From Chrysaora quinquecirrha (lineage: Eukaryota; Cnidaria; Scyphozoa; Semaeostomeae; Pelagiidae): a DNA stretch of 64,000 bases. Location: positions 7,690,468-7,754,467 of the forward strand of contig JACTAT010000032.1 in NCBI GenBank assembly GCA_014526335.1, read 5' to 3'. The translations under genes were made by a program, and so were the position numbers. Position 1 is the first letter of the stretch. Each line of letters opens with the position of its first letter. The notes under the pieces were generated by a model. That model was given only the letters and a program-made list of their open reading frames with translations, had not been told where the DNA came from and did not search any database. Below are positions 33,001-44,365 of this stretch, one piece after another.

Positions 33001-36000
33001 AATCCGTGTACTAAATGCTAAATTTTCTTGTTTTACAGTCCAGAAAATGCTCCATTGTATGACTTTCTTGAAAGCTGTCTGAGACACAAGAGCGAGGTTT
33101 GAAATCTATTATTAATGCTAGTTTAATTTGGCAAATCATAACCAAATCATGACCTATCTAGTTAGTAGGTATACACTTGTAAAATTTCCAAGGGGAGTGG
33201 TAAAAGCAACTCTTAGCCTCACACATTGCTGTTTTCTGCAAATTACCAAAACAGGGGCTCCTCAAAGATCTTACTCCAGTCCTGATTTTTTCTCATTGAT
33301 TTTAAACCGTTGTTTAGTAATGATTTCAAGAGCAAACATTTTATTTACAAGCCTACAGTTACCGTAGCATTTTCCTGTTAAGATATTAAATAAAGAATAT
33401 TCTAGCAGTGTTTCCTCAAGTCAATTAACCCTGTACTAAGTTGCATCTACTATCATAGAGAACGTTTATCAGGCTTCTAGGGCACTAATAAACCTATCTA
33501 GCTTAACTAGGTAGACTGTTCGAGTTAACTAGAGTCGTGACATATTCTGTTACGATATAAAGCATAGAGAAATCAAGCGGGGTTCCCCAAAGATCATACC
33601 CCAGCACTTTGTTGCTTCCTCATTCTTAGATAGCTGTTAGAAATTTTTCAAGAGTTCTTATAGAGGGCATTTTACTTTTTGGAATCTCGTACATCCTCAG
33701 CTGGAATCTGTATTGTTTTTATCGGAATCTTGTTAGAATTCTTTTCTTTCTATAGGAATCTCGTACGCTTTTTCGAAGAGTGAGATGCCCCTCGGTTCTT
33801 ATAATATGATTTACAAGAAGCAATCGAACACTTAAAAGATATAAAATGCAATTATTCAAGATGGGGCCCTTAAGGATCATATCCAAGTTCAATGTTCTTT
33901 CTTACTTTACAGATGGTTGTCTATGAAGCAGCAAGAGCTCTTGTTAACTTGAAGAATATGAAGTCGAAGGACCTTTGCTCTGCAGTATCCGGTTAGTATT
34001 CTATATAACTTTATTGCTTATAGCTCCAATAAACATGGACTAACAGCATCACTGTAACAATCTATACGCGCTACTGTGGTGGATAGGCACTGAGGCACTG
34101 GTGGATTACAATGCTTGATATGATGGGCTATTATGCTTGACGATGTAGTATTTTTGCGCACTGTGGTGGATAAGCACTACTGTGATGGGTTACGATGCTT
34201 GATGTGGTGGGTTGTAAGGCTTTATTTGATGGTATTTTTTATATCCTGTGGTGGAAAAACACTTCATCGGCCTCAATACAACCACATCAAACATAATAAA
34301 CCACCATAGTCGTTCATATTCACCACAGTACGCAAATATACCACAATAGTATTGTGTATCCATCACAGTAGTGCTTATTAGCTTGAGCATTGTTTCTTGG
34401 TTATATCAATTACTGAAATGAACTATACCGTCAATTTTTCTACTTCTTTTTCAGTTTTGCAGTTATTCTTGAGCTCCCCCCGTCCTACTCTCCGCTTTGC
34501 TGCTGTGCGTACTTTGAACAAAGGTAGCCATTATGCAGCCGACCTCGGTCACAACATGCAACCTCGATCTGGAGAATCTTATCACTGACGTCAATCGAAG
34601 TATTGCTACACTTGCAATAACAACACTTTTGAAGGTATGTATCTGTCTTTAAAGAAAGGTTACACAGCATAGGTTTATTTTGCTGGGAATTCTTGACCTA
34701 CAAATCCCTAATCTGCAATGTCTATCAACATACCAACAATAAAATTATTAGTACCTAGCTTAACGCTTTTTGCTTTTTTAAGACTGGAAGTGAGAGCAGC
34801 GTGGATCGATTGATGAAACAAATATCATCATTCATGTCTGAAATTTCAGATGAATTCAAAATTGTTGTTGTGGATGCTATCAGGTACGTTGAATTATCTG
34901 CGTACATTTCTTTTATGTGATTGATTAATTATGTGAATTTGAATAATGATAGAAATAATGTTAGTAGATGTAATAATAATAGTTATAGTAATCTTTACAG
35001 TTATAGTAGCAGTAAGAGTCATAGTCATAGTAATAGGTATAGTAATAGTTATAGTGATAGCAATAGTAATAGTAATGGTAATAGTAATAGTTATAGTAAT
35101 ATTAATAGTAATAGTAATAGTAATAGTAATAGTAATAGTAATAGTAATAGTAATAGTAATAGTAATAGTAATAAAAGTAATAGTAATAGTGATAGTAATA
35201 GTAATAGTAATAGTAATAGTAATAAAAGTAATAGTGATAGTAATAGTAATAGTAATAGTAATAGTAATAGTAATAGTAATAGTAATAGTAATAGTAATAG
35301 TAATAGTAATAGTGATAGTAATAGTAATAGTAATAGTAATAAAAGTAATAGTGATAGTAATAGTAATAAAAGTAATAGTGATAGTAATAGTAATAGTGAT
35401 AGTAATAGTAATAGTAATAGTAATAATAGTAATAGTGATAGTAATAGTAATAAAAGTAATATTGGTATTAAGAAGAAAGTAGAACAAGAACAAGAAATGT
35501 AACGAAATTAATAGCAGTACCGATAGCTGTCATGAACGATTATGAAGATACAATTGTCATCAGAATGACTTTTTTATAGGTCTCTATGTTTGAAATTTCC
35601 AAGAAAACACATGGTCATGATGACATTTTTGTCTTCGATGCTCCGAGATGAGGTAATAATCATAATCACGTATGATTAGTAGATGAGGTAATAATCATTG
35701 TCGTTCTCATAACTAGGCCAATCTAACCATGCTATATTCATTTTGTTTTTCAGGGTGGATTTGATTACAAGAAGGGCATAGTCAGTGCAATCATAAGTAT
35801 CATAGAAGAAAACCCCGATGCAAAGGAAACTGGCCTATCTCATTTATGTGAATTCATCGAAGATTGCGAACACACATCGTTGGCTACGAAAGATCTTACA
35901 TCTGTTGGGTGCTGAAGGACCAAGGACAGCCAATCCTTCCAAGTTCATTCGCTATATTTATAACAGAGTGATTCTGAAAATGCTGAAGTTCGAGCAGGTT

Positions 36001-39000
36001 AGTTATTACCCCCGTCATTTTGTCTTTTTCTTACGTAAAACGATAGTGTTCTGGATTATTGCAGGGTTGGCAATACAGTTGAAACCAGCTCATGAGAACC
36101 TTCATTTATTAAGAATCACAGATTGAAGTTTTATGTTTTCTAGATACATTATAAGATATCTAGAAATACATATGTTTTCTACCCAATCAGTAAGAGCTAT
36201 TTTAGCCTGATATCCAGGTTCTTAATTAAGAGGACACGGGCCATACACTGGGGTTCTAATCTATCTATCTATATTGATATTGTACAAAAACCTACAATGG
36301 TTATTTCGTGCATGTTTGTTAGCAAGATTAGTTAATGCATCTCATGCTTTGTTAAACTCTTTCGTGAAGTCCAATAATATTGTATTCAGAAGCAGGGACA
36401 TCCTAGCCTTCTAAACCTTGAAGCTTGCTTTATGTTTCTTTGCGAATGCTTTTAACCCTCTTTTAAGTACCTCCACTCTGATTATGGTATACACCTTGTA
36501 ACATCAAAACCTAAACATGCTGTGTTAAAACATTTAGGTTCTTTATGTGCCGTTGAAACTTTCTCTATCTCTTCCGTTTCAGCTGCTGTCAGCTCATTGG
36601 CTAAATTTGGAGCCCATTGTGAGTCATTGCTGCCTAGCATCCTCGTCCTATTGTCAAGGTAACGTCCTTAGTTGTACTTTCTACGTAACGGATATCCACC
36701 ACATCTGTTGGGTTTAACTACTTGGATCCCACTTTTCACAGACAATGACAGTAACAATTTCCACCCAACAGCTGTTCCCTTAGAGGTGTTGAAATTGAGA
36801 GTCCATCATTCAATTCAGTAGCGATAATTACTGCTTGCTAATGTAACTGGTTGTGTAAAGTCTACTGGAAGCGCACCATCTAATCAAAAATAGGCTCCTG
36901 TCATTAATGAATTTGGTAAGATACAAAAATTTTTTGAGGACAAATCGTCAACCCCAAGAAATCGCCAGCTTTTGCAGTCTTCAAGTGATTTACTCACATT
37001 CTGTCATATTTAGCAAGATAATGAGTGTTAATTTTTTGTTTAAGCTTCAAGAGCCATCATCGCCAGATAGGCTTAGGTCAAAATGCTAGCTTCCCTATTT
37101 CTTGTTGCTTCTTACAGGAAGTTTTATATCAATTTCAGATGCATGATGGATACTGATGATGAAGTGAGAGACAGAGCAACTTTCTTCTACCACGTTCTGA
37201 AAGAGAAAGATAAATCATTATCATCTTCTTACATTTTAAACAGTATGTATGAGTTACTTTCATTTATTGTTACGTAATAGAGTGCATAGTTTTTAGAACA
37301 TTTGTTTTCACCCCAAGCCTCAGTATCTTCTCGCTAAGTCTCTGGCCAAACCATCAAACATTGTTTGTCAAACATTTAAAATTTGCTTGTCAAGCAATGT
37401 TTGACCTCTTGGCTGCGTCACAAAACATTGCTTGACAAACAAAAATAAGCTCAATTTGTTGCGCTATGTTTTCGACATTGTTCAAAAACAATTTTTGTTT
37501 GCTGCAGGCAAAAATATTTGCCAAGCAATGTTTCGTGACTTGCCAAACGTATAAACGATGCTTGGGCAAAACATTTTGAATGTTTGACAAACAATGTGTG
37601 ATCGTTTGGTCAGGGCCTAACACTGTTAAATGACAAGGCTTTCATGCAATCTGTGTCTTAACACTTTGACCATGGCCAAATGATCAAACATTGTTTTCCA
37701 AACATTTGAAGCTTATGCTTGTCAAGCAGATTGCTTTACCGTTTGGCCACGTTGCAAACAATGCTTGTCAAAAAATTTCTCTTGCGTCAGCTACTCTTGA
37801 TTTTGAGCAGCAATATGTGGGTAAACTTAGGACAAGGGGGCACATTTACTTAACCCTGTAGAACCATAATTCTTGTTTAACCTCTGATTTCAAATGAAGT
37901 TTTTGTAATTTTAATGACAGATAAATAACTTATATATGCTAAATTTTACAGCTTTGAATGTCTCTGTGGTTGGTCTAGAGCGTGCATTGGCTGCTTATCT
38001 AGAAGATGTGCAAGAAACCTCTTTTGACATGAAGACTGTACCCATTTCAACAGCACCCATCCATGAACAGAAGCCCATGAAGAAAGGTATGCTACTTAGA
38101 CCCTCATTACATGATGACCTGTAAAAGCAATCACTTTGTTTCACTTTATAGCACTTTATTTCGTGGTCCAGCTCAGGGGTGAAGGCAGCTATACAGCTGA
38201 TGTGGACCTACAACTTGCGCCTCCAGACTGATATTCTAGAACGAATATCCGTGGTACTCATTTACTGACCTCGAAAGGATGGACGGTGTTTCATACCTGG
38301 ATAGTGCAGACATCTAGCATCTAACCCCCTGAAACCTGTTTTGTCCACATGCATATGTGATGTGCAGACGCCATAACAGACGGGGAGTAAAGCCAAATTC
38401 TGATGAGTTGCCCCAGCACAAAGATAGATTGGAATGAATGCTTTGAAGCTGATTTACATGATGTGACACTTGGGTTTAAGACCTAGTTGAGACGTCGTCA
38501 CAGAGTCGTTTCGTGCCTTTTCTAGCACGGTAGTGGCGTGACGTTTGAATCAACGTTGAGCTAGTATCGAGCCACTGCCGCGCGGCATGGCAAAATGGGT
38601 CGTGCCAAGATTTTAGCTTGAGATTCACATTCAGACGTCTACATCGTGCTACTGCTGTGCCAGGTTATTTTTCTGGCACCCCGAGACTCTGAAGCGCCGT
38701 CTAAACAAGGCCACAACCATAGGTGGAAATCAATAGGAATGAAACCCAATGCTTTCATAAAGAAAATATGTGTCGAAGGAAGATCAACCACCCATTTCGA
38801 TCATACAAACTCTAAAAATGCAATAGAAAGCAAAAACACTTTACCGTAAATACAATTGTAATGCCACAATGGTAACTTTTTATTGCAGCTCTTGATGCAG
38901 CCCCAGTGAAAGCAGCACCTGTTGCCACAAGTCAAGATATCTATGCAGGTAAGACAAAGTGATGCCTACTACAACGATACAAGCCGTGACGCCAAAACAG

Positions 39001-42000
39001 TGCAACACATTGTCACATCCCATCGTATTGCCACATTGCAATGCATTGCAATGCAATACAATGCAAGGAAAGGCATTACAGTTCGACGCAATGCAATTCA
39101 ATCTTATGCAATATAGTTCGATGCAATGCAATTAAACGCAGTTTGATGTTATGCAATGCAATGTGATACGGTTCGATGCAATGCGATTCACTGCAATGCA
39201 ATGCAATTCTTAATACATTGCAGTGAAGTGTAATGCAATGCATTTCGATTCACTGTTATGCAATGCATTGCTGCTCGATGCAATGCAATGCAATACAATG
39301 CAATGCAATTTGTTGCAATGCAATGCAATGTTATGCAATGCAGTTTGATGTAATGCAATGAAACGCAGCTCGATGTTATGCAATTTAACTCTTAATACAT
39401 TGCAGTGAAGTGCAATGCGGTGCAATGCAATGAATTTCGATGCAATGTAATGCATTTCAATGCAGTTCGATGCAATGCAATGCGCACTGCGTATTGCAAA
39501 ATGCCGCAATTACCGCATTACAACGCAAGCATTGCTCAAACGGCATATAGACCCCTTTAACCAATTTGAATTTTCCTCGGCCTAATTTTAAAATGGTGCT
39601 CTCGAAGTCTTCGTTTTCTTTGAGATCCCTTCTTTCAGAGCAGTCGTATTTTTATGAAGTCATGGTCAAGTTATATCTGCAGTAAATTTCTGTTTTGTCT
39701 GCAGAACAAATGTCAGCCATTCCTGAGCTTGCAAGTCTTGGTCCATTGTTCAAGTCATCCGTCAAACCTATTGATTTGACTGAATCTGAGACTGAATATC
39801 ATGTTCAATGCATCAAGCACACATTCCTGGATCATATTGTCTTTCAGGTATATTCAGATATTTTTTTTAGAGAACACTTGTTTGAATGTTTATCACAGCG
39901 TCCCAAAACAACACTGAACATAAAGCTTGCTTGGTAACGGCTTTTGAAAATTGCTATGCTTGATGCAAGCTAAAATGTTTGACTAACAATGTTTTGTGAC
40001 GTGTAAAAACGGAAAATCATTTTGCTTGACATGCAAATTTAAACTATTGGTCAATCAATGTTTGGTGCCAGGGCATCGGGGTTCAGCATGCTCTGTAGAC
40101 TTTAATACTTGGAAAATTCCAAGAGATTCGACCTTGAAAAGTGATCAAGATTGTGAAATTTCACCCCGAGAAATTTTACGTACGATAACCTTACGGTATC
40201 ATAATTTTATTGAAGGTAGACTTTGTACTGTACTCTATTTTATATTCTTTCTCTTAGTTCAATTGCAAGAACACCCTTGATGACCAAATTCTTGAAAATG
40301 TCACCGTCGAAATGGAAACAGGCGATGAATTTGAGATCACAGCAATGATACCTTGTCCTAAACTTGTATACAATGTGCCTGGAACAACATACACGTGTGC
40401 TAAGATTCCGGATGATCCCACCGCAGGTAATGTTGATTGATGATTGATGATTGATGATTGATGATTGATGATTGATGATTGATGATTGATGATTGATGAT
40501 TGATGATTGATGATTGATGATTGATGATTGATGATTGATGATTGGTGATTGATGATTGATGATTGATGATTGATGATTGATGATTGATGATTGATGATTG
40601 ATGATTGATGATTGATGATTGATGGTAGAGCATTTGCTTACAAAAGTCAAAGATCTTAGGTCTTAGGTTGGTGATTGATAATCCATGAATGGTTATTGAT
40701 TATTGATTATTGATTATTGACTGGTTCTTTATTGACTGGGTATTGGCTGGTTTTTTCCTCAACAGTGACTGGTTCATTCAGTTGCACAATGAAATTTATC
40801 GTGAAAGATTGTGATCCTGCCACAGGAGAACCAGATGATGATGGATATCCTGATGAATACGTGGTGAGTTCTATGTTAGTAATTTATGAAATTGTTGATC
40901 ATTGATATTTATTAATTGGTGATTGATGATTGGCTATTGATGGTTGATTATTGACGATTGATTACTGATAATTGGTGATAGGTGATTGACGATTGATGAT
41001 AGATTGATGATAGTTGATTGATGATTGATGGCTGATAACCGATGATTAATGATTGACTGATGATTGGTGATTGTTTATTGATTGATGATTGACGATTAAT
41101 GATTGGTGATTGACTGATGATTGACGATTGATGGTTGATGATTGATAACCGATGATTGATGATTGACTGATGATTGATGATTTTTGATTGATTGATGATT
41201 GACGATTAAGGTTTGGTGATTGGTGATTAACTGATAATTGATGGTTGATGATTGATTACCGATGATTGATGATTGTTGGTTGATAATTGACGATTGACTG
41301 ATGATTGATGATTAATGATTAATGATTGATAACTGATCATTGATGATTGATTACTAATCATTGCTGATTGATTACCGATGATTGATAATTGACGATTCAT
41401 GATTAGCGATTGATGGTTGATGATTGATGATTGACTGATGATTGATGTTTGATGATTGATTATTTATGATTCCTCTCAGGTACAAAGAATAAGCTTTGTT
41501 TATGATTGCCAATTACTTATAAATTGATGATTGTCTTCATTGAATGTGATTCTGTGATTCTTTTTTAGCTTGAGGATATGGATATTGTCGTTGCTGATCA
41601 TGTGCAAGGCGTAATGAAAACAAATTTCATGGCTTCATGGGATGAAATTGGAGACGATTGTGAAATGGAAGATACATATGCATTAACCACCATGAAAAGC
41701 CTTGAAGGTGATCTTTTAAACGTATTCCCTTCAATTTCTGTACACTGTCCCTTCCGAGGGTTGATTCACGCTTCAAAAGGACGTACCCGATTTCCATTAA
41801 GACAAACGTTGAAATAATAGGATGTCCAGCAAGAGTGTAGGAGATTTCAAAGAGTAAATTTCCTCTCAATCCTGTTTAATGACAACCTTTCCATCTTTTC
41901 ATTACCCATATTGGTTTCTCATTCTTGTTACTGAGAGCATTTTCTCACTGCCTGGTCTTAGCTTAGTACCTATCTGACCCACCCTGATAACCGTCTAATC

Positions 42001-42579
42001 AAACGGAAAATTCGCTTACTTTCTACAATAGTCCCGCTTTCTCCATTGGTCCCATTTGATATTATCAGCTATTCTATATCATCCTTACTGGCTGCTGGAC
42101 GGTCGCTCTTGCCCTGCTGTTGCCTTTCCTCCTCGACGGCTCAATCTACCACCTCCCCTACGGCTACAGCCCAGCCTTTAACACTGATGAACTGACTACC
42201 ACTCCTTGTCCCTACCATTTTTGCTGTAGCATAGCTTCCTGAGCTGCTCAAATTTACACCAAAGCAAATTAGCTTAGTTTCAGGCCTATTGCATTTATTT
42301 ATCTTCGTTCTTATTTCTTCTATGCTAACTCTGAATCTTTCCTACCTAGATGCTGTGAAACAAATCGTTCAGTTCATGGGAATGCAAGCATGTGAGAGAT
42401 CCGATCGAGTCCCAGCCGACAAAAACTCGCACACGTTACTTCTCGCCGGCGTTTACCGAGGAGGCATAGATGTTCTCGTCAGGTCGAAGCTTGCCTTCAA
42501 AGATGGCGTCACCATGAATCTCACCGTGCGAAGCGCTGATCCGACCGTTAGCGAAGTCGTCATGTCTGCTGTTGGGTAG
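27073..42579 (+). CDS. COPG: Coatomer subunit gamma (gamma-COP)
   Basis: Complete 26-exon gene, about 875 residues (human 874). Exons: 27073-27112, 28099-28151, 28727-28807, 29139-29210, 30221-30300, 30672-30696, 30896-30946, 31312-31404, 31897-31983, 32438-32554, 32829-32869, 33039-33096, 33913-33991, 34455-34634, 34783-34883, 35580-35652, 35754-35997, 36583-36658, 37139-37242, 37952-38086, 38889-38948, 39705-39847, 40258-40426, 40766-40863, 41569-41707, 42350-42579. All junction phases agree. Landmarks: [104 protein letters not shown], then the appendage domain ([28 protein letters not shown]). Gamma-COP is in the adaptor subcomplex of COPI, which coats Golgi-to-ER vesicles. Three single-base frame errors are seen: an extra base at 34520-34524, an extra base at 35888-35891 and a missing G near 35976. 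The last two cancel. Confidence 0.97.
27511..28038 (-). other. 175-codon antisense open frame in COPG intron 1, repeat-like
   Basis: No recognised domain. Part of the underlying DNA (27540-27710: AGTGGCATGGCCAAAACAGG, AATCTGATGGAAAAGTGTCA, CCACACCCAAATTCTCCTTG) resembles 47990-48145 in a BRPF intron, which suggests a dispersed repeat. No start context or splice partner supports a gene. Confidence 0.25.
28922..29090 (-). mobile_element. SINE-like relative of 31415-31800
   Basis: CACTAGTATAGATTTTTCC, AACCTGAACTGTATAACC, TTTCCACTTGAGCTATAAAG and AATTCTCCAAGTCATACAACCC match the left half of the hairpin element. Immediately upstream of COPG exon 4. Confidence 0.5.
29253..29277. repeat. Short (TA)n tract
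   Basis: AAATATATATATATATATATAAAA in COPG intron 4. Confidence 0.7.
30337..30613. mobile_element. GGCTAAACTAGGAGA foldback, copy 2
   Basis: The left end GGCATGGCTAAACTAGGAGA and the inverse right end TCTCCTAGTTTAGCCATAGC form a terminal inverted repeat of about 20 bp. The interior aligns with 23317-23590 throughout. It lies in COPG intron 5, 36 bp after the donor. Confidence 0.85.
31415..31800. mobile_element. Inverted pair of tRNA-like SINE sequences (hairpin)
   Basis: The right half reads CTCTATAGCTCAGTGGAAAC..GGTCATGCAATCCAGGTTCGAATCGC: an A-box-like TAGCTCAGTGG and a perfect B-box GGTTCGAATC. The left half (31445-31590) is its inverse (TGCATGATCAGAGAGCC, CCACTGAGCTATAGA). The two would fold into a long hairpin in COPG intron 8. 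Related single copies lie at 28922-29090, 48967-49120 and 60300-60380. Confidence 0.65.
32098..32390. repeat. (GATTAT)n-type simple repeat
   Basis: Degenerate array of TGATTATGATTA words with ATCATGATT and GATAAGGATTCGGAT interruptions, in COPG intron 9, about 50 bp before exon 10. Part is duplicated internally: GATAAGGATTCGGATT occurs twice. Confidence 0.9.
34960..35475. repeat. (AGTAAT)n hexanucleotide array, about 500 bp
   Basis: Long near-perfect AGTAAT array with AGTGAT and AAAAGT variants, in COPG intron 15. Because the unit is six bases, several frames stay open (Asn-Ser, Val-Ile and Ile-Thr dipeptides); none is a real protein. Confidence 0.95.
37338..37620. mobile_element. GGCCCTGGCCAAACG foldback in COPG intron 19
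   Basis: CTCTGGCCAAACCATCAAAC at the left and GATCGTTTGGTCAGGGCCTAA at the right, with TTGTTTGTCAAACATTTAAA and GCTTGTCAAGCAATGTTTG inside. A partial copy follows at 37672-37770. Confidence 0.8.
38165..38300 (-). mobile_element. SINE body, reverse copy of 2880-3010
   Basis: The inverse strand carries TCCATCCTTTCGAGGTCAG, ATATTCGTTCTAGAATATCAG and CAGCTGTATAGCTGC, matching the saposin intron copy without its tRNA-like head. In COPG intron 20. Confidence 0.55.
38474..38690. repeat. Dispersed TAAGACCTAGTTGA element
   Basis: TAAGACCTAGTTGAGACGTCGT..CAGAGTCGT resembles 1256-1320 (TAAGACCTAGTTGAAAAGTCGT..AGAGAGTCGT). Both are intronic. The COPG copy has partly inverted ends (GACGTCGTCACAG / GACGTCTACATCGTG). 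Confidence 0.45.
39008..39530. repeat. (TGCAA)-type array, about 500 bp, degenerate
   Basis: Dense TGCAATGCAAT words with TTCGATGCAATG and CAGTTTGATG interruptions, in COPG intron 21 starting some 60 bp after the exon 21 donor. Open frames on both strands here are repeat artefacts. Confidence 0.9.
39936..40070. mobile_element. GGCCCTGG-family fragment
   Basis: TGTTTGACTAACAATGTTTTGTGACG and TTTGCTTGACATGCAAATTT, ending GTTTGGTGCCAGGGC. Single arm, in COPG intron 22. Confidence 0.5.
40433..40740. repeat. (TGATTGA)n heptanucleotide array beside a 5' splice site
   Basis: A nearly perfect heptanucleotide array (TGATTGA, to 40625) begins 6 bases after the exon 23 donor (GCAG|GTAATGT). It is followed by a short unique stretch and then TGATTAT words, up to the next acceptor at 40765. 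This small intron is largely repeat. Confidence 0.95.
40880..41475. repeat. Degenerate GATTGATGA array in the next COPG intron
   Basis: The same word family as 40433-40625 but heavily diverged (GATTGACTGATGATTG, GATAACCGATGATT), filling most of COPG intron 24. A similar array lies in a PKA-R intron at 63110-63390. Confidence 0.85.
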
Positions 42580-42754
42580 AGAGGAGAAACTATAGACTGA
42601 ATGAAATTATGAACTATAAAATATTATGAAAGATATTAAAAACTTTGAAAGCCATAGCATTTAATTAGAGCTCAAAATTGATATCGAATATCGATTTCAT
42701 GTCAAGTCTGAAAATTTGTATTCTGATTACTATAAAAGAATGCTCAACCCGCTA

Positions 42755-43125
42755 CACGTTTTTTTTTTTTATAAGAACAAAGTATATAAGAACATAAGGC
42801 TTCAGAGGCTGAAAAGTTAAGAAGATGTTAAGAACATTACAAGGCTTTGTGAAGCTAGAAACAAATGAAAATTTACTTTCCTAAGTGCGCTACTCTGTTC
42901 TCAACTCTAGAAAACAGGTTAACTATTAATCGTTGTGACTATATGTGACATTTTTACATGTGCGTCCCTTTTGGGTAGCAATAATCACCAAATTTGAAAA
43001 CAACAGCTTTTTAAAAGCAAGAACATTAAGAACATGTTAAGAACATTTTGAGCCTTCAAATCGGAAAAATTAAGAACATTGCATGGCTTTCTTCAATTTC
43101 AGTGTTCTTATAAAAAAAAAACGTG
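42755..43125. mobile_element. ATAAGAA-family MITE, copy E (371 bp)
   Basis: CACGTTTTTTTTTTTATAAGAAC..TTCTTATAAAAAAAAAACGTG, TA on both sides (42753-42754, 43126-43127). The internal word is TTAAGAACATT plus a GAGCCTT/GGCTTT tail, in both halves. Confidence 0.9.
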
Positions 43126-43979
43126 TAAATGAAATTTATTGTCAGGTACTTAAATAACGTTCCTTTCTATGTTGTTTTTTCCTAAACCTGCGCCGCAAAC
43201 GTTGTCGAAGACAAGATAAAATGTTTAAAAATATTTTGTGCTTTTCTTCTTCCGTGTTTTCGTTCGTTTATTATTATTTGTACCCAACAGACGTGGCCTA
43301 GATAAGCGTCCCAATTCTTGGTAACGCTCGAGGAATCCCCAACTTACCCAGCGTCCTCCTCGAGCCTAAAATGTATCCTGTTTATATTTGTAGCCAAATT
43401 TATCCCCGAAATTATGAATGAACTGAAGTAAAAACACCCCTTTTGTCACTACAAAATCATATAAGAACTATTTACCAAGGCACATTTCTTGTCACCTGGT
43501 GGTAACTTGAAAATGTTTGTTTTATAACGGGTTTTTGAACATTTATTGTCCTATTTGTATCAGCCAGCTTGGCACACGTGAATCGTAACGTGGTGTATTG
43601 TTTGTAATTTCCCATTCATAAATCGAACTCTGCAGACCGTTAGTAAAGTTTGCAGTCATTAAAAAAACATTCAAGGGGACCTCTAATATTAAAGCTCTAT
43701 TTTTTATGAATTTTGAGAGTAAAAGCAAAATGTTGATTCAGTTTTTCTCGCCCGAAACTTCTTTGCGCTTCTCTTTACTGCTCTTTCCTCCATTTCCCGT
43801 TTTCCAATGTTTAGTTTGAGAATTCCGGGGGTCATCTTTATCACAAATACACAATGTTGCAGGAAAATTCGTCAAGAAAACATTCAATATATATCAGTTA
43901 TCAGCAATCTTAAACTTCAAGTAAATAAATGAACACATTTTGCATAATAAATTAAGCAAATTGGAATTACACACTTTTT

Positions 43980-44365
43980 TTTTTATAAGAATACCTTATT
44001 TTTTGCCGAGCCTCGATTATTCTTAAGCTTATTCGATTTTGAGCCTGAAAATATTCTTAAATTATTCTTAATCATTAATGTTGTAAATTGGCCTGAAGAT
44101 CAAGAGAAATAAGTCAAATCTTTGTCATTTGTTATTTTATTAATAAAAGAGTTACTGTATCAAAGAGTCAGACAGGATGTATGCATTTCAAAACAAATAC
44201 AGTTGCCTGACAATCACACTTATTGTGCAGTGTAAAAAACGCAGAGAAATAAAAGTGATCCTCGTCAAGCTTGAGCCTCAGATTATTCTTAAATAATTCT
44301 TAAATTTCAGCAATTTTGAGCCTGAATATTCTTATAGACTGTATTCTTATAAAATAAAAAGTGTG
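43980..44365. mobile_element. ATAAGAA-family MITE, copy F (386 bp)
   Basis: CACACTTTTTTTTTTATAAGAATAC..TTCTTATAAAATAAAAAGTGTG with TA on both sides. The internal word is ATTCTTAA (inverse TTAAGAAT) with GAGCCTGA, in both halves; orientation opposite to copy E. Confidence 0.9.

Noticed and set aside
34894..35502. Three long open frames (Asn-Ser, Val-Ile and Ile-Thr dipeptide proteins)
   Set aside because: They are frames of one AGTAAT hexanucleotide array inside a confirmed COPG intron.
40433..40625. CRISPR-like array
   Set aside because: A 7-bp tandem unit with no spacers, in an animal intron.
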